A stretch of DNA of 64,000 nt, taken from the NCBI RefSeq assembly GCF_001425605.1, contig NZ_LMRG01000023.1, forward strand, positions 72,420 through 136,419, written 5' to 3'. Shown piece after piece: positions 52,881-61,324 of this stretch; position 1 is the first letter of the stretch; each line of letters starts with the position of its first letter. The translations under genes and the position numbers were made by a program. The notes below the pieces were generated by a model. That model was given only the letters and a program-made list of their open reading frames with translations, searched no databases and was not told the origin of the DNA. The stretch is from Rhizobium sp. Leaf453 (GTDB lineage Bacteria > Pseudomonadota > Alphaproteobacteria > Rhizobiales > Rhizobiaceae).

Positions 52881-53794
52881 CGGATACGCCTCACGAAGAA
52901 TTTCAGCGCCAGCACGGCGCAGCCGGCCATCAGCGAGACGATGACCATGGTGGTGACGGAGAGGGCGGCGCCGAGCGGCCAGTTCGCGCCCTTGCCGAAC
53001 TGCGCCTGGATGGCGGTGGCAATCATTACGCCATCCTTGCCGCCGACGAGCTTCGGCGTCACGTAATCACCAACCGTCGGGATCATGACAATCAGGAAGG
53101 CCGAAATGACACCCGGCAGCGACAGCGGCAGGGTGACGCGCAGGAAGCTCCACACTTTGTTGTCGCCGAGGTCGTGTGCTGCCTCGATCAGTGAGCGGTC
53201 GATCTTTTCCAGCGATACATAGATCGGCAGGATGGCGAAGGCGGCCCAGCTGTGAACCAGCGTGATGACGACGGCGTTGGAATTGTAGAGCAGCGTCGTC
53301 ACTGGCTTGTCGATCAGGCCGGTCGACATCAGCCCCGTGTTCAGCACGCCCTGATAGCCGAGGATCACCTTCCACGACATGACGCGCAGCAGATAGCTGG
53401 TCCAGCAGGGCACGGTGATGAGGAACAGCCAGAGATTCTTGTGCACGCCGCCATGGAAGGAAATGAACCAGGCGACCGGGTAGGAAAATGTCACGGTGAT
53501 GATGCTGACGACCAGCGAGATGGTGAGGGATCGCCAGAGCAGGTCGCGGTAGATCGGCTCGGTCAGGGCGATGCGGTAGTTTTCTAGTGTGAAGCTGCGG
53601 TCGATGGTCAGGTAGTCCTGAGACCAGAAACTGTAGGCGATGACGATCAGGACCGGCAGGAAGAGCAGGGCGAGCGCATAGAGCAGCGTCGGCGAGATCA
53701 GGGCCAGCCCCTTGGCTTCGTCGCTGGAGGTCCAGCGGCGGGCATTGGCTTTCGGCATGACCTCCGTTTCGACGGAGCCGGGCAGGGCCACCAT
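52877..53794 (-). CDS. ABC importer permease (PotB-like)
   Basis: The 305-residue protein has six membrane segments and the EAA loop SLIEAAHDLGDNKVWSFLRV. First gene of the leftward importer operon. The start is uncertain: ATG at 53794 is used, but ATG at 53758 (293 residues) has a GGAGG close by. Its promoter region, shared with the class III aminotransferase gene, holds operator site B. Confidence 0.88.
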   Translation of the reverse strand: MVALPGSVETEVMPKANARRWTSSDEAKGLALISPTLLYALALLFLPVLIVIAYSFWSQDYLTIDRSFTLENYRIALTEPIYRDLLWRSLTISLVVSIITVTFSYPVAWFISFHGGVHKNLWLFLITVPCWTSYLLRVMSWKVILGYQGVLNTGLMSTGLIDKPVTTLLYNSNAVVITLVHSWAAFAILPIYVSLEKIDRSLIEAAHDLGDNKVWSFLRVTLPLSLPGVISAFLIVMIPTVGDYVTPKLVGGKDGVMIATAIQAQFGKGANWPLGAALSVTTMVIVSLMAGCAVLALKFFVRRIR

Positions 53795-53951
53795 CAGCGC
53801 GGCCAGACAGCTGCGGAGTTGCTGCGACAGTGAAAATTCAGGGATCGTATCATGTCATCCGTCCCGGGCGGTTTTCCGCCTGTTCTTGTTCCCGATTGCA
53901 GAATGAGCGCAAAACGGGATTGAACGCAAGTGTTTTTTCTGCCAATATTGA

Positions 53952-53967
53952 TTGAACGGACATTCAA
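53952..53967. promoter_or_regulatory. Regulon operator, site B
   Basis: TTGAA-CGGACA-TTCAA, 5-bp perfect arms. It matches site C at 13 of 16 positions. It lies 158 bp upstream of the permease start and 75 bp upstream of the aminotransferase start, in an AT-rich divergent promoter. Confidence 0.7.
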
Positions 53968-54042
53968 AATAACTGGAATTGATAATTTTTATCAGTGCGT
54001 TATTTTGAATTTTTGTAATGAAATTATTTGTGGAGAGGGAAG

Positions 54043-55455
54043 ATGGCAGCAAAGCGTGACGACCAGATCGGCTCCTATGAGTTGCCCGATCGCATGACGG
54101 CGCTGGCCAAAAATCACCTCGTGCAGCCCTGGCCGACGGCCGGCGAAATCGGCGCGGAGGCCCGGGGCGGCATCGTCAGCGGCGACGGCATCTATGTCAT
54201 CGACAGCGAGGGGCGGCGGCTGATCGACGGACCCGCCGGAATGTGGTGCGTCAACGCCGGCCACCGCCGCAAGGACCTTGCCGACGTGCTCTACGAGCAG
54301 GCGATGGCGCTGTCCTACAATTCGCCCTGGTACACGATGAACGAACCGTCGGTGACGCTATCGGCGCGGCTTGCGGGCCACGCGCCCGGCGATCTCAACC
54401 ATGTCTTCTACACGACAGGCGGTTCCTCGGCCGTCGAGACGGCGCTGCGCTTCATGCAGTTCGCCAACAATGTGAAGGGGCGGCCCGAGAAGAAACTGAT
54501 CGTTTCGCGTCAGGGCGGTTATCATGGCTCCACCTATCTATCGGCCTCGCTCAACGGTCGTCCGCGCGATCATGACTGGATGGACAGCGCGTCCGATCAG
54601 GTGATCAAGCTGACATGCCCCAATCCCTTCCGCCGGCCGGAAGGCATGGGCGAGGCGGCATTCTGCGATTTCCTTGTCGAAGAATTCCGCGGCGTGATCG
54701 AACGGACCGGAGCGGAAAGAATCGGTGCGTTCATTGCCGAACCCGTCATGGCGTCCGGTGGCGTCATCGTGCCGCCGGAGGGGTATCTCAAGCGGATGCG
54801 CCAGCTTTGTCGTGACAACGATATCCCGTTCATCGCCGACGAGGTGGTGACGGCCTTCGGGCGGCTCGGTCATGTCTTCGCCTCGAAGGACGTGTTCGGC
54901 ATTGAGCCGGACATGATCACCTTCGCCAAGGGGGTGACGTCGGGTTATTTCCCGCTCGGTGGCGTGATGATCTCGTCGCGGCTGTTCGAGGAACTGCGCC
55001 GCTCCAATCATCTCGACGCGATGTTTGCGCATGGGCTGACCTATTCCAGCCATCCGATCGGCTGCGCCGTGGCGCTGAAGAATCTCGATATTCTGGAGGA
55101 GGGGCTTTTGGATCACGCGCGCGGCGTCTCGGCGCATTTCCAGGCGAGCCTGAAGGCGCTGGAAGACCTGCCGCTGGTGGGGGAGGTGCGCGGCCTCGGC
55201 CTGATGGCCTGCGTCGAATGCGTCGCCGATCGCGTCCATAACAATCCGCTGACGCTGGATCTCGAGGTCGGCAAGCGCATCGATCGGCATTGCCAGGAAC
55301 TCGGCCTGCTCGTGCGGCCTCTGATCCATATGTGCGTGATGTCGCCGCCCTTGACGATCACCACGCCGCAGATCGATGAAATGACCTCGATCCTGCGCAC
55401 CAGCATCCGCCGCACGATGGACGAACTGGTGCGCGAAGGCCTCTGGCGCGGATGA
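54043..55455 (+). CDS. Class III aminotransferase (omega-amino acid / polyamine type)
   Basis: The 470-residue fold-type I PLP enzyme has GPAGMWCVNAGHRRKDL at the N-terminus, the phosphate-binding TTGGSSAVETALRF, Asp in FIADEVVTAFGRLG and the Schiff-base Lys in ITFAKGVTSGYFPLGG. The closest groups are beta-alanine/putrescine-pyruvate aminotransferases. It would remove the amino group from the imported compound or a breakdown product. ATG at 54043 has GGAGAGG upstream. Regulated from site B (inference). Confidence 0.9.
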   Translation: MAAKRDDQIGSYELPDRMTALAKNHLVQPWPTAGEIGAEARGGIVSGDGIYVIDSEGRRLIDGPAGMWCVNAGHRRKDLADVLYEQAMALSYNSPWYTMNEPSVTLSARLAGHAPGDLNHVFYTTGGSSAVETALRFMQFANNVKGRPEKKLIVSRQGGYHGSTYLSASLNGRPRDHDWMDSASDQVIKLTCPNPFRRPEGMGEAAFCDFLVEEFRGVIERTGAERIGAFIAEPVMASGGVIVPPEGYLKRMRQLCRDNDIPFIADEVVTAFGRLGHVFASKDVFGIEPDMITFAKGVTSGYFPLGGVMISSRLFEELRRSNHLDAMFAHGLTYSSHPIGCAVALKNLDILEEGLLDHARGVSAHFQASLKALEDLPLVGEVRGLGLMACVECVADRVHNNPLTLDLEVGKRIDRHCQELGLLVRPLIHMCVMSPPLTITTPQIDEMTSILRTSIRRTMDELVREGLWRG

Positions 55456-55507
55456 TGCAGGATTTCCTTTGGGTGCCGCATTCATTCCCCGTGGCGCTCA
55501 ATTTTAA

Positions 55508-55536
55508 AGGGCCGGTTTTGCCGGCCCTCTCTTTTT
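55508..55536. terminator. Intrinsic terminator
   Basis: An 8-bp stem AGGGCCGG / CCGGCCCT with a 5-nt loop, then CTC and TTTTT, sits between the convergent aminotransferase and Rieske genes. The plus-strand T-run fits the aminotransferase; AAA on the left side lets it also serve the Rieske transcript. Confidence 0.88.
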
Positions 55537-55553
55537 GTCTTCTGCTTTGGGTG

Positions 55554-56756
55554 TCAGGGCAGGGTGTTGCGTAACCGGCTGTTCAGTGCGGTCATTTCCC
55601 GCTCGTCCGGCGCTTCAGCAAGGTTCATCACCGGCAGGATGGCGCGCAGATGGTCGTGATGGGTACGCACGCCATATTCGAGATCGGACAGGTAGAAGCC
55701 GTTGAACGCCTTGGAGGTCATGGATTCATTCGACCAGATGGTCAGTTGCACGTCCTCGGCCTGCGTGTCGCGGTCGATCCGGTGGGCGAGGTAGCGGGCG
55801 GCGCGTTGCTGACGCGTCTCGTCGCGATAGCGGTAGATGCCGCCGCGCAACAGCGTTTCGCCCGTTGAAAGCGGAAATTCCTGATAGAACTGCACAGCCT
55901 CGGGCGTCACCGCGATCACCGCATTGGCGAAGATGCCGTAATAGATCCAGGCCTTGCGCAGATACTCCGGCAGATGCGTCGCCTCGGGGGCGATCTTGAC
56001 ATAGTTGCGCACGCTCCAGCGGCGGCCGGCATGCGGATTGTAGGTCGCGAACGACCGGCAGAGCCCATCGACAAAGGGTTCGTCGTAATAGGTCGAGCCG
56101 TAGAGATCCTGCAATGCCGGATGCGCCATCGCAACGTGATAGCCCTCATTGTCGACATCGCGGACGGATTTCCAGTTGACCGGCGAGGGCTGGGTCCAGA
56201 TCTGCCCGGCGGGCAGCATCTCGTCGATCCGGTATTCGCCGAGTTCGGCAGCGAACGGCTGCATCAGTTCGGCGACGGACGGCTGTGGGCCGGGTGCGAA
56301 GCGGATGAAGACGAAGCCCATCCAGACTTCCAGATCGAGCGGAACGAGGCCGAACTCCTGCTTGTCGAGCGGAGGGAAAGAGCGGGGGCGGGCCGCGCCA
56401 CGCAACGTGCCGTCGAGATTGTAGACCCAGCCGTGAAACGGACAGACCAGCGCATTGCGGCAGCTTCCCTTGTCTTCCGTAACAAGCCGCGAACCGCGAT
56501 GGCGGCAGATATTGTGGAAACCGCGCAGTTCGCCGTCCTGGCCGCGCAGGATCAGCGCCCGCTCGCCGACCACGTCCATCGTGACGTAATTGCCGGGCTC
56601 GGGAACATCGGAGATATGACAGGCGATCTGCCAGTGCTCACGAAAAACATGCTGTTTTTCGAGTTCGAGCAGGGCGTTGCTGTGATAGCACCAACCGGGC
56701 AGTCCACGACGGTCCCAGTCATTGGGAATGTTGATGTTGCGGGTCATTTCGTTCAT
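55554..56756 (-). CDS. Rieske non-haem iron oxygenase (betaine/carnitine demethylase type)
   Basis: The 400-residue alpha subunit of ring-hydroxylating-type oxygenases has Rieske ligands in CRHRG (about residues 83-85) and CPFHGW (about 102-105). The mononuclear iron site is in NEGYHVAMAH with a later Asp. This subgroup includes N-demethylases of glycine betaine, stachydrine and carnitine-type substrates. No reductase gene is adjacent. The start is placed at ATG 56756 (GGGGAA upstream); the longest frame (56786) would start inside operator site C. Confidence 0.87.
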   Translation of the reverse strand: MNEMTRNINIPNDWDRRGLPGWCYHSNALLELEKQHVFREHWQIACHISDVPEPGNYVTMDVVGERALILRGQDGELRGFHNICRHRGSRLVTEDKGSCRNALVCPFHGWVYNLDGTLRGAARPRSFPPLDKQEFGLVPLDLEVWMGFVFIRFAPGPQPSVAELMQPFAAELGEYRIDEMLPAGQIWTQPSPVNWKSVRDVDNEGYHVAMAHPALQDLYGSTYYDEPFVDGLCRSFATYNPHAGRRWSVRNYVKIAPEATHLPEYLRKAWIYYGIFANAVIAVTPEAVQFYQEFPLSTGETLLRGGIYRYRDETRQQRAARYLAHRIDRDTQAEDVQLTIWSNESMTSKAFNGFYLSDLEYGVRTHHDHLRAILPVMNLAEAPDEREMTALNSRLRNTLP

Positions 56757-56774
56757 GAAGTTCCCCATATTTTG

Positions 56775-56790
56775 CTGAACGTTCATTCAA
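56775..56790. promoter_or_regulatory. Regulon operator, site C
   Basis: CTGAA-CGTTCA-TTCAA. It lies 19-34 bp upstream of the preferred Rieske start, so repressor binding would block transcription initiation or the leader. It shares the YTGAA-N6-TTCAR architecture with sites A and B. Confidence 0.7.
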
Positions 56791-56942
56791 TATAATCATA
56801 TTTTCCTATAAAATGGAATAGGTTGGAAAATGATATGAAAATTGAAAATCCGATTTATGCATTTTTTGTAGGCAGGGGATCGCGGTGCTGCCCTCAGCGG
56901 AGCCGGCAGATTTCGATTTGAAGCGGCGCAATCGACTGAAAA

Positions 56943-57740
56943 CTACTTTTCCAGTTCGGGGTAGACCCGGTCGAGGAAGCCGGGGCGCAGTTTCTCGCCG
57001 ATCAGGCAATCCGACGCTGGTGTCGCCTGAGCCGGGATCGCGCGCTCCGGCTGGCGGTATTGGCTGACTTCCATCACCAGTTTCTGTCGGATCGCAATCG
57101 AGAAATCCTCTGGTTTGTGAACGGGCAGCACGAAAGAGCCGGGGCCGCCGATGACGCAGTCTGCGTAATACCGATCGAGCGCCACCGCGCTGCCGGACGG
57201 GCGGATGAGGATGGCAAGGCCGTTGATGATGATGCCGTCGGCGACCGCAGTATTACGAGCAGGATCGACCGGCGGCCCGAGATTGTTCGGTCCGTCACCG
57301 GACACGTCGATCACGCGCCGCATGCCCTGGTAGGGATTGGCCGCCAGCAATTTCGAGGCAAAAAAGATCGCGTTGGAAATCGAGGTGCCACGACGGGTGA
57401 AGACGGGACGCGATGCCAGTTGATCGGCAAAGGCAGCGGCATCGTCGGCGTCCTCGATCAGGTGCCAGTCGACCACCGAGGTTTCATTGACGCTGCCGGC
57501 CCATTCGAAATAGCTGATCGTGATGCGTCCGATAAGGCCACCCTTGACGGCATTGAGGAATTCTGGATGACGCAAGGCTTCCACGTATCCCAAACGCTGT
57601 ACCTGCGCCTCCTCGATATCCATCGAGCCTGACATATCTACTGCGAGAACAAGCGCGACATCCACCTGTGTGTCGCTCGCAACAGTCGTGGCGGCAATAC
57701 CGCCGGAGAGGCCCAAAAGTATGGCAAGTGTCGTGATCAT
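56943..57740 (-). CDS. DUF1194 protein, secreted von Willebrand A type
   Basis: The 265-residue protein has a signal peptide (ITTLAILLGLSGGIAATTVA, about residues 2-21) followed by a vWA-like domain with metal site VDMSGSMD and a second loop DVSGDGPNN. DUF1194 proteins are periplasmic or secreted, common in Rhizobiales and uncharacterised. ATG at 57740 puts the signal peptide at the very start; a TTG four codons earlier is possible. The 156 bp downstream to the Rieske gene carry no gene. Confidence 0.88.
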   Translation of the reverse strand: MITTLAILLGLSGGIAATTVASDTQVDVALVLAVDMSGSMDIEEAQVQRLGYVEALRHPEFLNAVKGGLIGRITISYFEWAGSVNETSVVDWHLIEDADDAAAFADQLASRPVFTRRGTSISNAIFFASKLLAANPYQGMRRVIDVSGDGPNNLGPPVDPARNTAVADGIIINGLAILIRPSGSAVALDRYYADCVIGGPGSFVLPVHKPEDFSIAIRQKLVMEVSQYRQPERAIPAQATPASDCLIGEKLRPGFLDRVYPELEK

Positions 57741-57897
57741 TATGTCATCCAATCACTGCTGCCGGTCGTATGAAACTAAAATGTACCACAACGCGTTGTC
57801 GGCAAGGCCTTCTTGGCTGCGATGGCGTTCAATATTCGGTGATTTTTTTCACCATGTGTCTATGTAGTAATGGAAGACTGACGGAGTGACTGGCGCA

Positions 57898-59187
57898 ATG
57901 CTTCTGAAAAACGATACTGACACGGTTCTTGTTGATCGATTCCAGCAGGCGGCGTTCAGTTATTTCCTCGAGTTCGTCAACCCTCGGAACGGTCTGATTG
58001 CCGATAGCTCATCGCCTGGCGCACCGTCGAGTATTGCGGCCACTGGTTTCGGCCTTTCCTCCTATCCCATCGGTGTCGAGAGAGGGTGGATGAGCCGAGA
58101 GGACGCGGCCGAGCGTACACTGACCACGTTCCGTTTTCTGGCAGAAAGCCCGCAGAACCGGGAGAAGGACGCGACCGGCTATAAAGGGCTGTATTATCAT
58201 TTTCTCGACATGGAAACGGGGCGCCGCACATGGCGCAGCGAGCTTTCGCTGATCGACAGTGCGCTGTTGATCGCCGGCGTGCTGACCGGTTCCGCCTATT
58301 TCACGCGGGAAAACCCGGTCGAGAACGAAATCCGGTCGTTGGCGGCGATGCTGTATGCGCGGGCCAATTGGGCCTGGGCCCTCGATGGCCAGGAGGCTCT
58401 CTGGCTCGGCTGGAAGCCGCGGACCGGTTTCCTTCCGTTCCGATGGGAGGGATACAGTGAAGCGCTCATTCTCTACGTTCTTGCGTTGGCGTCTCCTTCC
58501 TATCCGATCGGGAAGGAAAGCTACGATTCTTTCTGCCGTCAATGTGACTGGACGACCGTGAAGGGCAAGCCGTTTCTCCATGCAGGGCCGCTGTTCATTC
58601 ATCTGTTTTCACATGCCTGGATCGACTTTCGCGGTATCCAGGACGCAGCCGTGGCCGGCGAAGAGACCGACTATTTCGAAAACACCCGCCGTGCGATCGC
58701 CGTGCAGCGGGACTATGCTGCCGAAAATCCGGAGAACTTCGTCGGTTACGGTGCGGATATGTGGGGACTGACGTCCTGCGATGGCCCGCCGAGACCGCGC
58801 CGGCTTGTGGACGGTCGTCAACAGGCCTTTTCCGGTTATGCGGCACGCGGTGCGCCAAACGGACCCGATGATGGGACGATTGCGCCATGGGCACCATTGG
58901 CCTGCCTGCCATTCGAGCCGAAGGCAGCGATGTCGGCCACGCGAAACATCGTTTCCACCTATCCCGGTGTCATCGAAAATGACCGGTTTGTCGGCAGTTT
59001 CAACCCGAGTGTTCCCGGCAAGACAGCGGAAGGTTGGCTCAACAATCGGTGCGTGGGGCTCGATCAGGGCATTCTGGTGATGATGATCGAGAACCATCGA
59101 ACCGGTCTCGTGTGGGACATGTTGCGGGACTCTCCGGTCATCCGGCGTGGCCTGAAGCGGGCGGGCTTTTCCGGCGGATGGCTTTGA
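57898..59187 (+). CDS. Glucoamylase-like glycosidase (GH144-type, probable beta-1,2-glucanase)
   Basis: The 429-residue (alpha/alpha)6-barrel protein has the PF10091 pattern: GFGLSSYPIGVERGW, LYYHFLDMETGRRTW, ELSLIDSALLIAG, FRWEGYSEALILYVLALASP, SHAWIDFRGIQD, and GYGADMWGLTSCDGP. GH144 enzymes cleave beta-1,2-glucans, which rhizobia make as cyclic osmoregulated glucans; the same domain occurs at the end of the NdvB/ChvB synthase. No signal peptide is seen, so it may act in the cytoplasm. ATG at 57898 used; GTG at 57886 is possible. Confidence 0.86.
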   Translation: MLLKNDTDTVLVDRFQQAAFSYFLEFVNPRNGLIADSSSPGAPSSIAATGFGLSSYPIGVERGWMSREDAAERTLTTFRFLAESPQNREKDATGYKGLYYHFLDMETGRRTWRSELSLIDSALLIAGVLTGSAYFTRENPVENEIRSLAAMLYARANWAWALDGQEALWLGWKPRTGFLPFRWEGYSEALILYVLALASPSYPIGKESYDSFCRQCDWTTVKGKPFLHAGPLFIHLFSHAWIDFRGIQDAAVAGEETDYFENTRRAIAVQRDYAAENPENFVGYGADMWGLTSCDGPPRPRRLVDGRQQAFSGYAARGAPNGPDDGTIAPWAPLACLPFEPKAAMSATRNIVSTYPGVIENDRFVGSFNPSVPGKTAEGWLNNRCVGLDQGILVMMIENHRTGLVWDMLRDSPVIRRGLKRAGFSGGWL

Positions 59188-59225
59188 GGTAAACCGGCAG
59201 CCAGAAGTCAATCAGGCCGCCGCCC

Positions 59226-60065
59226 TTGAACGAAATCCGACAGACAAGCAGTTCGTCCGCTTCGTGCAACCTTGCCGCCGGGGCCGCAATCACTTGGCAG
59301 GCCGAGAACTTTCCGCAGGTTGCGGCTTCGCTTGACGATGATGGCACGGGATTTTTCAGTGTCATCGAGGCCTGGAGCCAAGGCAGCGAGTGGCTCGAAG
59401 ATTGTCTGCGGTACCAGAACCATTTTGCTGTTGGGATGGATGAGCGAACCCGTGGCGCCCATCTGATTGCCTTTTACTGCCATCACCTGAGTATTGCCGC
59501 AGGGGCGGTCTACCTGACGACCGGCCTCGTTCCGGATCTTGATCCGCAACGTCTGGCGGTTCGGTTCGAAAATCACGATTCTGCCGCTTCTTCTTTCCAG
59601 CCTGCGATAAAGCGCCTCCATTTTATGTTCGGCCGATTTTTGCCTGAAGGAAGTGCGCAGAGCTTTCACGATGCCTTCGTTGCCAGCCTGACGCCCGTTG
59701 TGGAGGCTTTGCAGGCGCGCACCGGCCTGTCGGCTGCCGCCCAATGGCGGCTCGCGGCCGATGGTATCACCGGGGCGTTTCTGGAGATCGGCCTGGCGGG
59801 TGGCGAGGAGGCGGGGGCGATGGCTTCGGCTCTTGATATCGTCAAGATTCCGGGATCACCGTTGCTGTCCAGTGAACTTCATTATGAACGGATCGAGACG
59901 ACACGGGATGGCATTCCGGTCGAGCAGGTTTTTCGCCTGCGGAGCGGGTGTTGCCTGTATTACCGGACAGATGGTGGTGACTTCTGTGATGTCTGCGTGC
60001 TTCTTGAGCCGGATGTTCAAAGAAACCGCCTGCGCGATCGTCTGATGCGTTCAGGCGGTTCCTGA
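59226..60065 (+). CDS. FhuF-like 2Fe-2S siderophore-iron reductase
   Basis: The 279-residue protein ends with CCLYYRTDGGDFCDVCVLL (about residues 242-260). This is the unusual CC-x10-CxxC cluster motif of FhuF, which reduces ferric iron in hydroxamate siderophores in the cytoplasm. The N-terminal part has the AFYCHHLSIAAGAVYLTTG core of the family. The start is TTG at 59226; no ATG is near. No siderophore receptor or transporter lies next to it in the window. Confidence 0.82.
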   Translation: MNEIRQTSSSSASCNLAAGAAITWQAENFPQVAASLDDDGTGFFSVIEAWSQGSEWLEDCLRYQNHFAVGMDERTRGAHLIAFYCHHLSIAAGAVYLTTGLVPDLDPQRLAVRFENHDSAASSFQPAIKRLHFMFGRFLPEGSAQSFHDAFVASLTPVVEALQARTGLSAAAQWRLAADGITGAFLEIGLAGGEEAGAMASALDIVKIPGSPLLSSELHYERIETTRDGIPVEQVFRLRSGCCLYYRTDGGDFCDVCVLLEPDVQRNRLRDRLMRSGGS

Positions 60066-60072
60066 TTGTTTG

Positions 60073-60102
60073 GCGTGCCGTCTGTCTTTCGAGACAGCAC
60101 GC
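60073..60102. terminator. Bidirectional hairpin between fhuF-like and cbtA
   Basis: A stem-loop with arms GCGTG/CACGC and CTGTCT/AGACAG, a TTCG tetraloop and a small bulge. It sits 8 nt from each of the two convergent stop codons. Confidence 0.65.
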
Positions 60103-60110
60103 GACAAGTG

Positions 60111-60893
60111 TCAGGCCGATTTCAGAAAGCGATCGTTGATGAAACCGGAGATAACGCCAAGCACGATCCAGAAGGCCAGCGTTGTTGCCAGAGCGGCCAC
60201 CGCGAACTCCGCGCCGAGGACTGCCGGAACTGCGCTCGAAATATCTACCGGCTGCGGCGCGCCGTAGAGATGCGGAGCGACTAGCACCAGAAGACCGGCC
60301 GCCTTGGCGACGATTTCACCGCGCAACACGATCAGATAGAGGCCTGCCGCTGATAGCACGACGGTTGCGATCCACCAGATCTGCCGGTCCTGCAGGTCGG
60401 CAGCCGGGAAGCCCGGCAATTCCGGAGGCAGGCCGATAGCAGGGAGCATGTGGACGGCGAGCCAGCCGCAGCCGCCCCAGAGTGCACCGTTGCTCAGCGT
60501 GATCGGGTAGCCGATGACGAGGCTGACACCGGCCAGAAGCAGGCCGAATCCGGCGCCTGCGACGAGGTTGGCCATCAATGTTCCCGAGAAACGGCTCATG
60601 CCAAACATGATGCCGCCTTCCTCGTGTTCGCCGTCTTCATGCGCGTAGGCAGGTGTGATCGGCGAAAGAGCTGATAGCGCGTAGTCCAGGGTGGATTGCT
60701 GCTTCAGGTGCGAATGCTGCTGTTCGGTGGTCGCGGGTTGTTCTGTTGCTGGCTGTTCGGCGGCGGGTCCCTTGCTTTCAAATTCCTCGGCGTGCAGGAT
60801 CAGCGGCGTTACGCGAAGCTCCTGCGCGGCTGTCATGAAGGCACCTGCAATCAGTCCGGCCACAAGCGCGGCCAGAAGTGTTTTGACGATCAT
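60111..60893 (-). CDS. cbtA: Cobalt transporter subunit CbtA (B12-regulated)
   Basis: The 260-residue protein has five to six membrane segments: an N-terminal one (TLLAALVAGLIAGAFMTAAQ) and a periplasmic His/Glu-rich stretch (HAEEFESKG; PAYAHEDGEHEEGG), then the CbtA core (LANLVAGAGFGLLLAG-like, GALWGGCGWLAVHMLPAIGL PPELPG region). CbtA with CbtB is predicted from comparative genomics to import cobalt for cobalamin synthesis; this is a prediction, not a well-tested function. ATG at 60893; a 16-codon extension is unlikely. It lies 191 bp downstream of cbtB. Confidence 0.88.
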   Translation of the reverse strand: MIVKTLLAALVAGLIAGAFMTAAQELRVTPLILHAEEFESKGPAAEQPATEQPATTEQQHSHLKQQSTLDYALSALSPITPAYAHEDGEHEEGGIMFGMSRFSGTLMANLVAGAGFGLLLAGVSLVIGYPITLSNGALWGGCGWLAVHMLPAIGLPPELPGFPAADLQDRQIWWIATVVLSAAGLYLIVLRGEIVAKAAGLLVLVAPHLYGAPQPVDISSAVPAVLGAEFAVAALATTLAFWIVLGVISGFINDRFLKSA

Positions 60894-61084
60894 ATCGATA
60901 TCCCCAGGTTCAAGCGGCCGGCTGTCTTTCACCGTGTGCACGCTTTGATGTTTGAAATCCCCACGGCAAATATCGCCCGATGCCGCGGCACGGACGTCAT
61001 CTAGCCGTCACCCGATTTCCACGAAATTCAGGCGATGCTGTTTTTGCGATCTCCGGGAAAAGGCTAGCTTCTCCCGTCACACGA

Positions 61085-61261
61085 TCAGTGGCAGGGGAAA
61101 CCATAGGAGTGACGAACGTCGTGCGCGGTATCATGCAGGACGGCGGAATTGGCCAAGCCGGCGCCGAAAACCAGAAAGCCGCCGATCAGCAGCGCGAAAA
61201 TGCCGGCCGTGATGCGGTCGTTGAGGGAAAGCGAAACATTCGAAACTGTAGTCGTAGCCAT
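61085..61261 (-). CDS. cbtB: Cobalt transporter subunit CbtB
   Basis: The 58-residue protein has a single membrane segment (AGIFALLIGGFLVFGAGLAN) and a C-terminal His motif HDVRHSYGFPCH that fits metal binding. GGAGG precedes the ATG. It is the first gene behind the cobalamin riboswitch. The 191-bp gap to cbtA is unusually long for the pair and shows no gene or obvious hairpin. Confidence 0.88.
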   Translation of the reverse strand: MATTTVSNVSLSLNDRITAGIFALLIGGFLVFGAGLANSAVLHDTAHDVRHSYGFPCH

Positions 61262-61324
61262 GACAACCTCCGTGATGGCGCGTGGGATTTCTCCCACCAG
61301 TTGGGCACCATGCCCCTCATCAAC

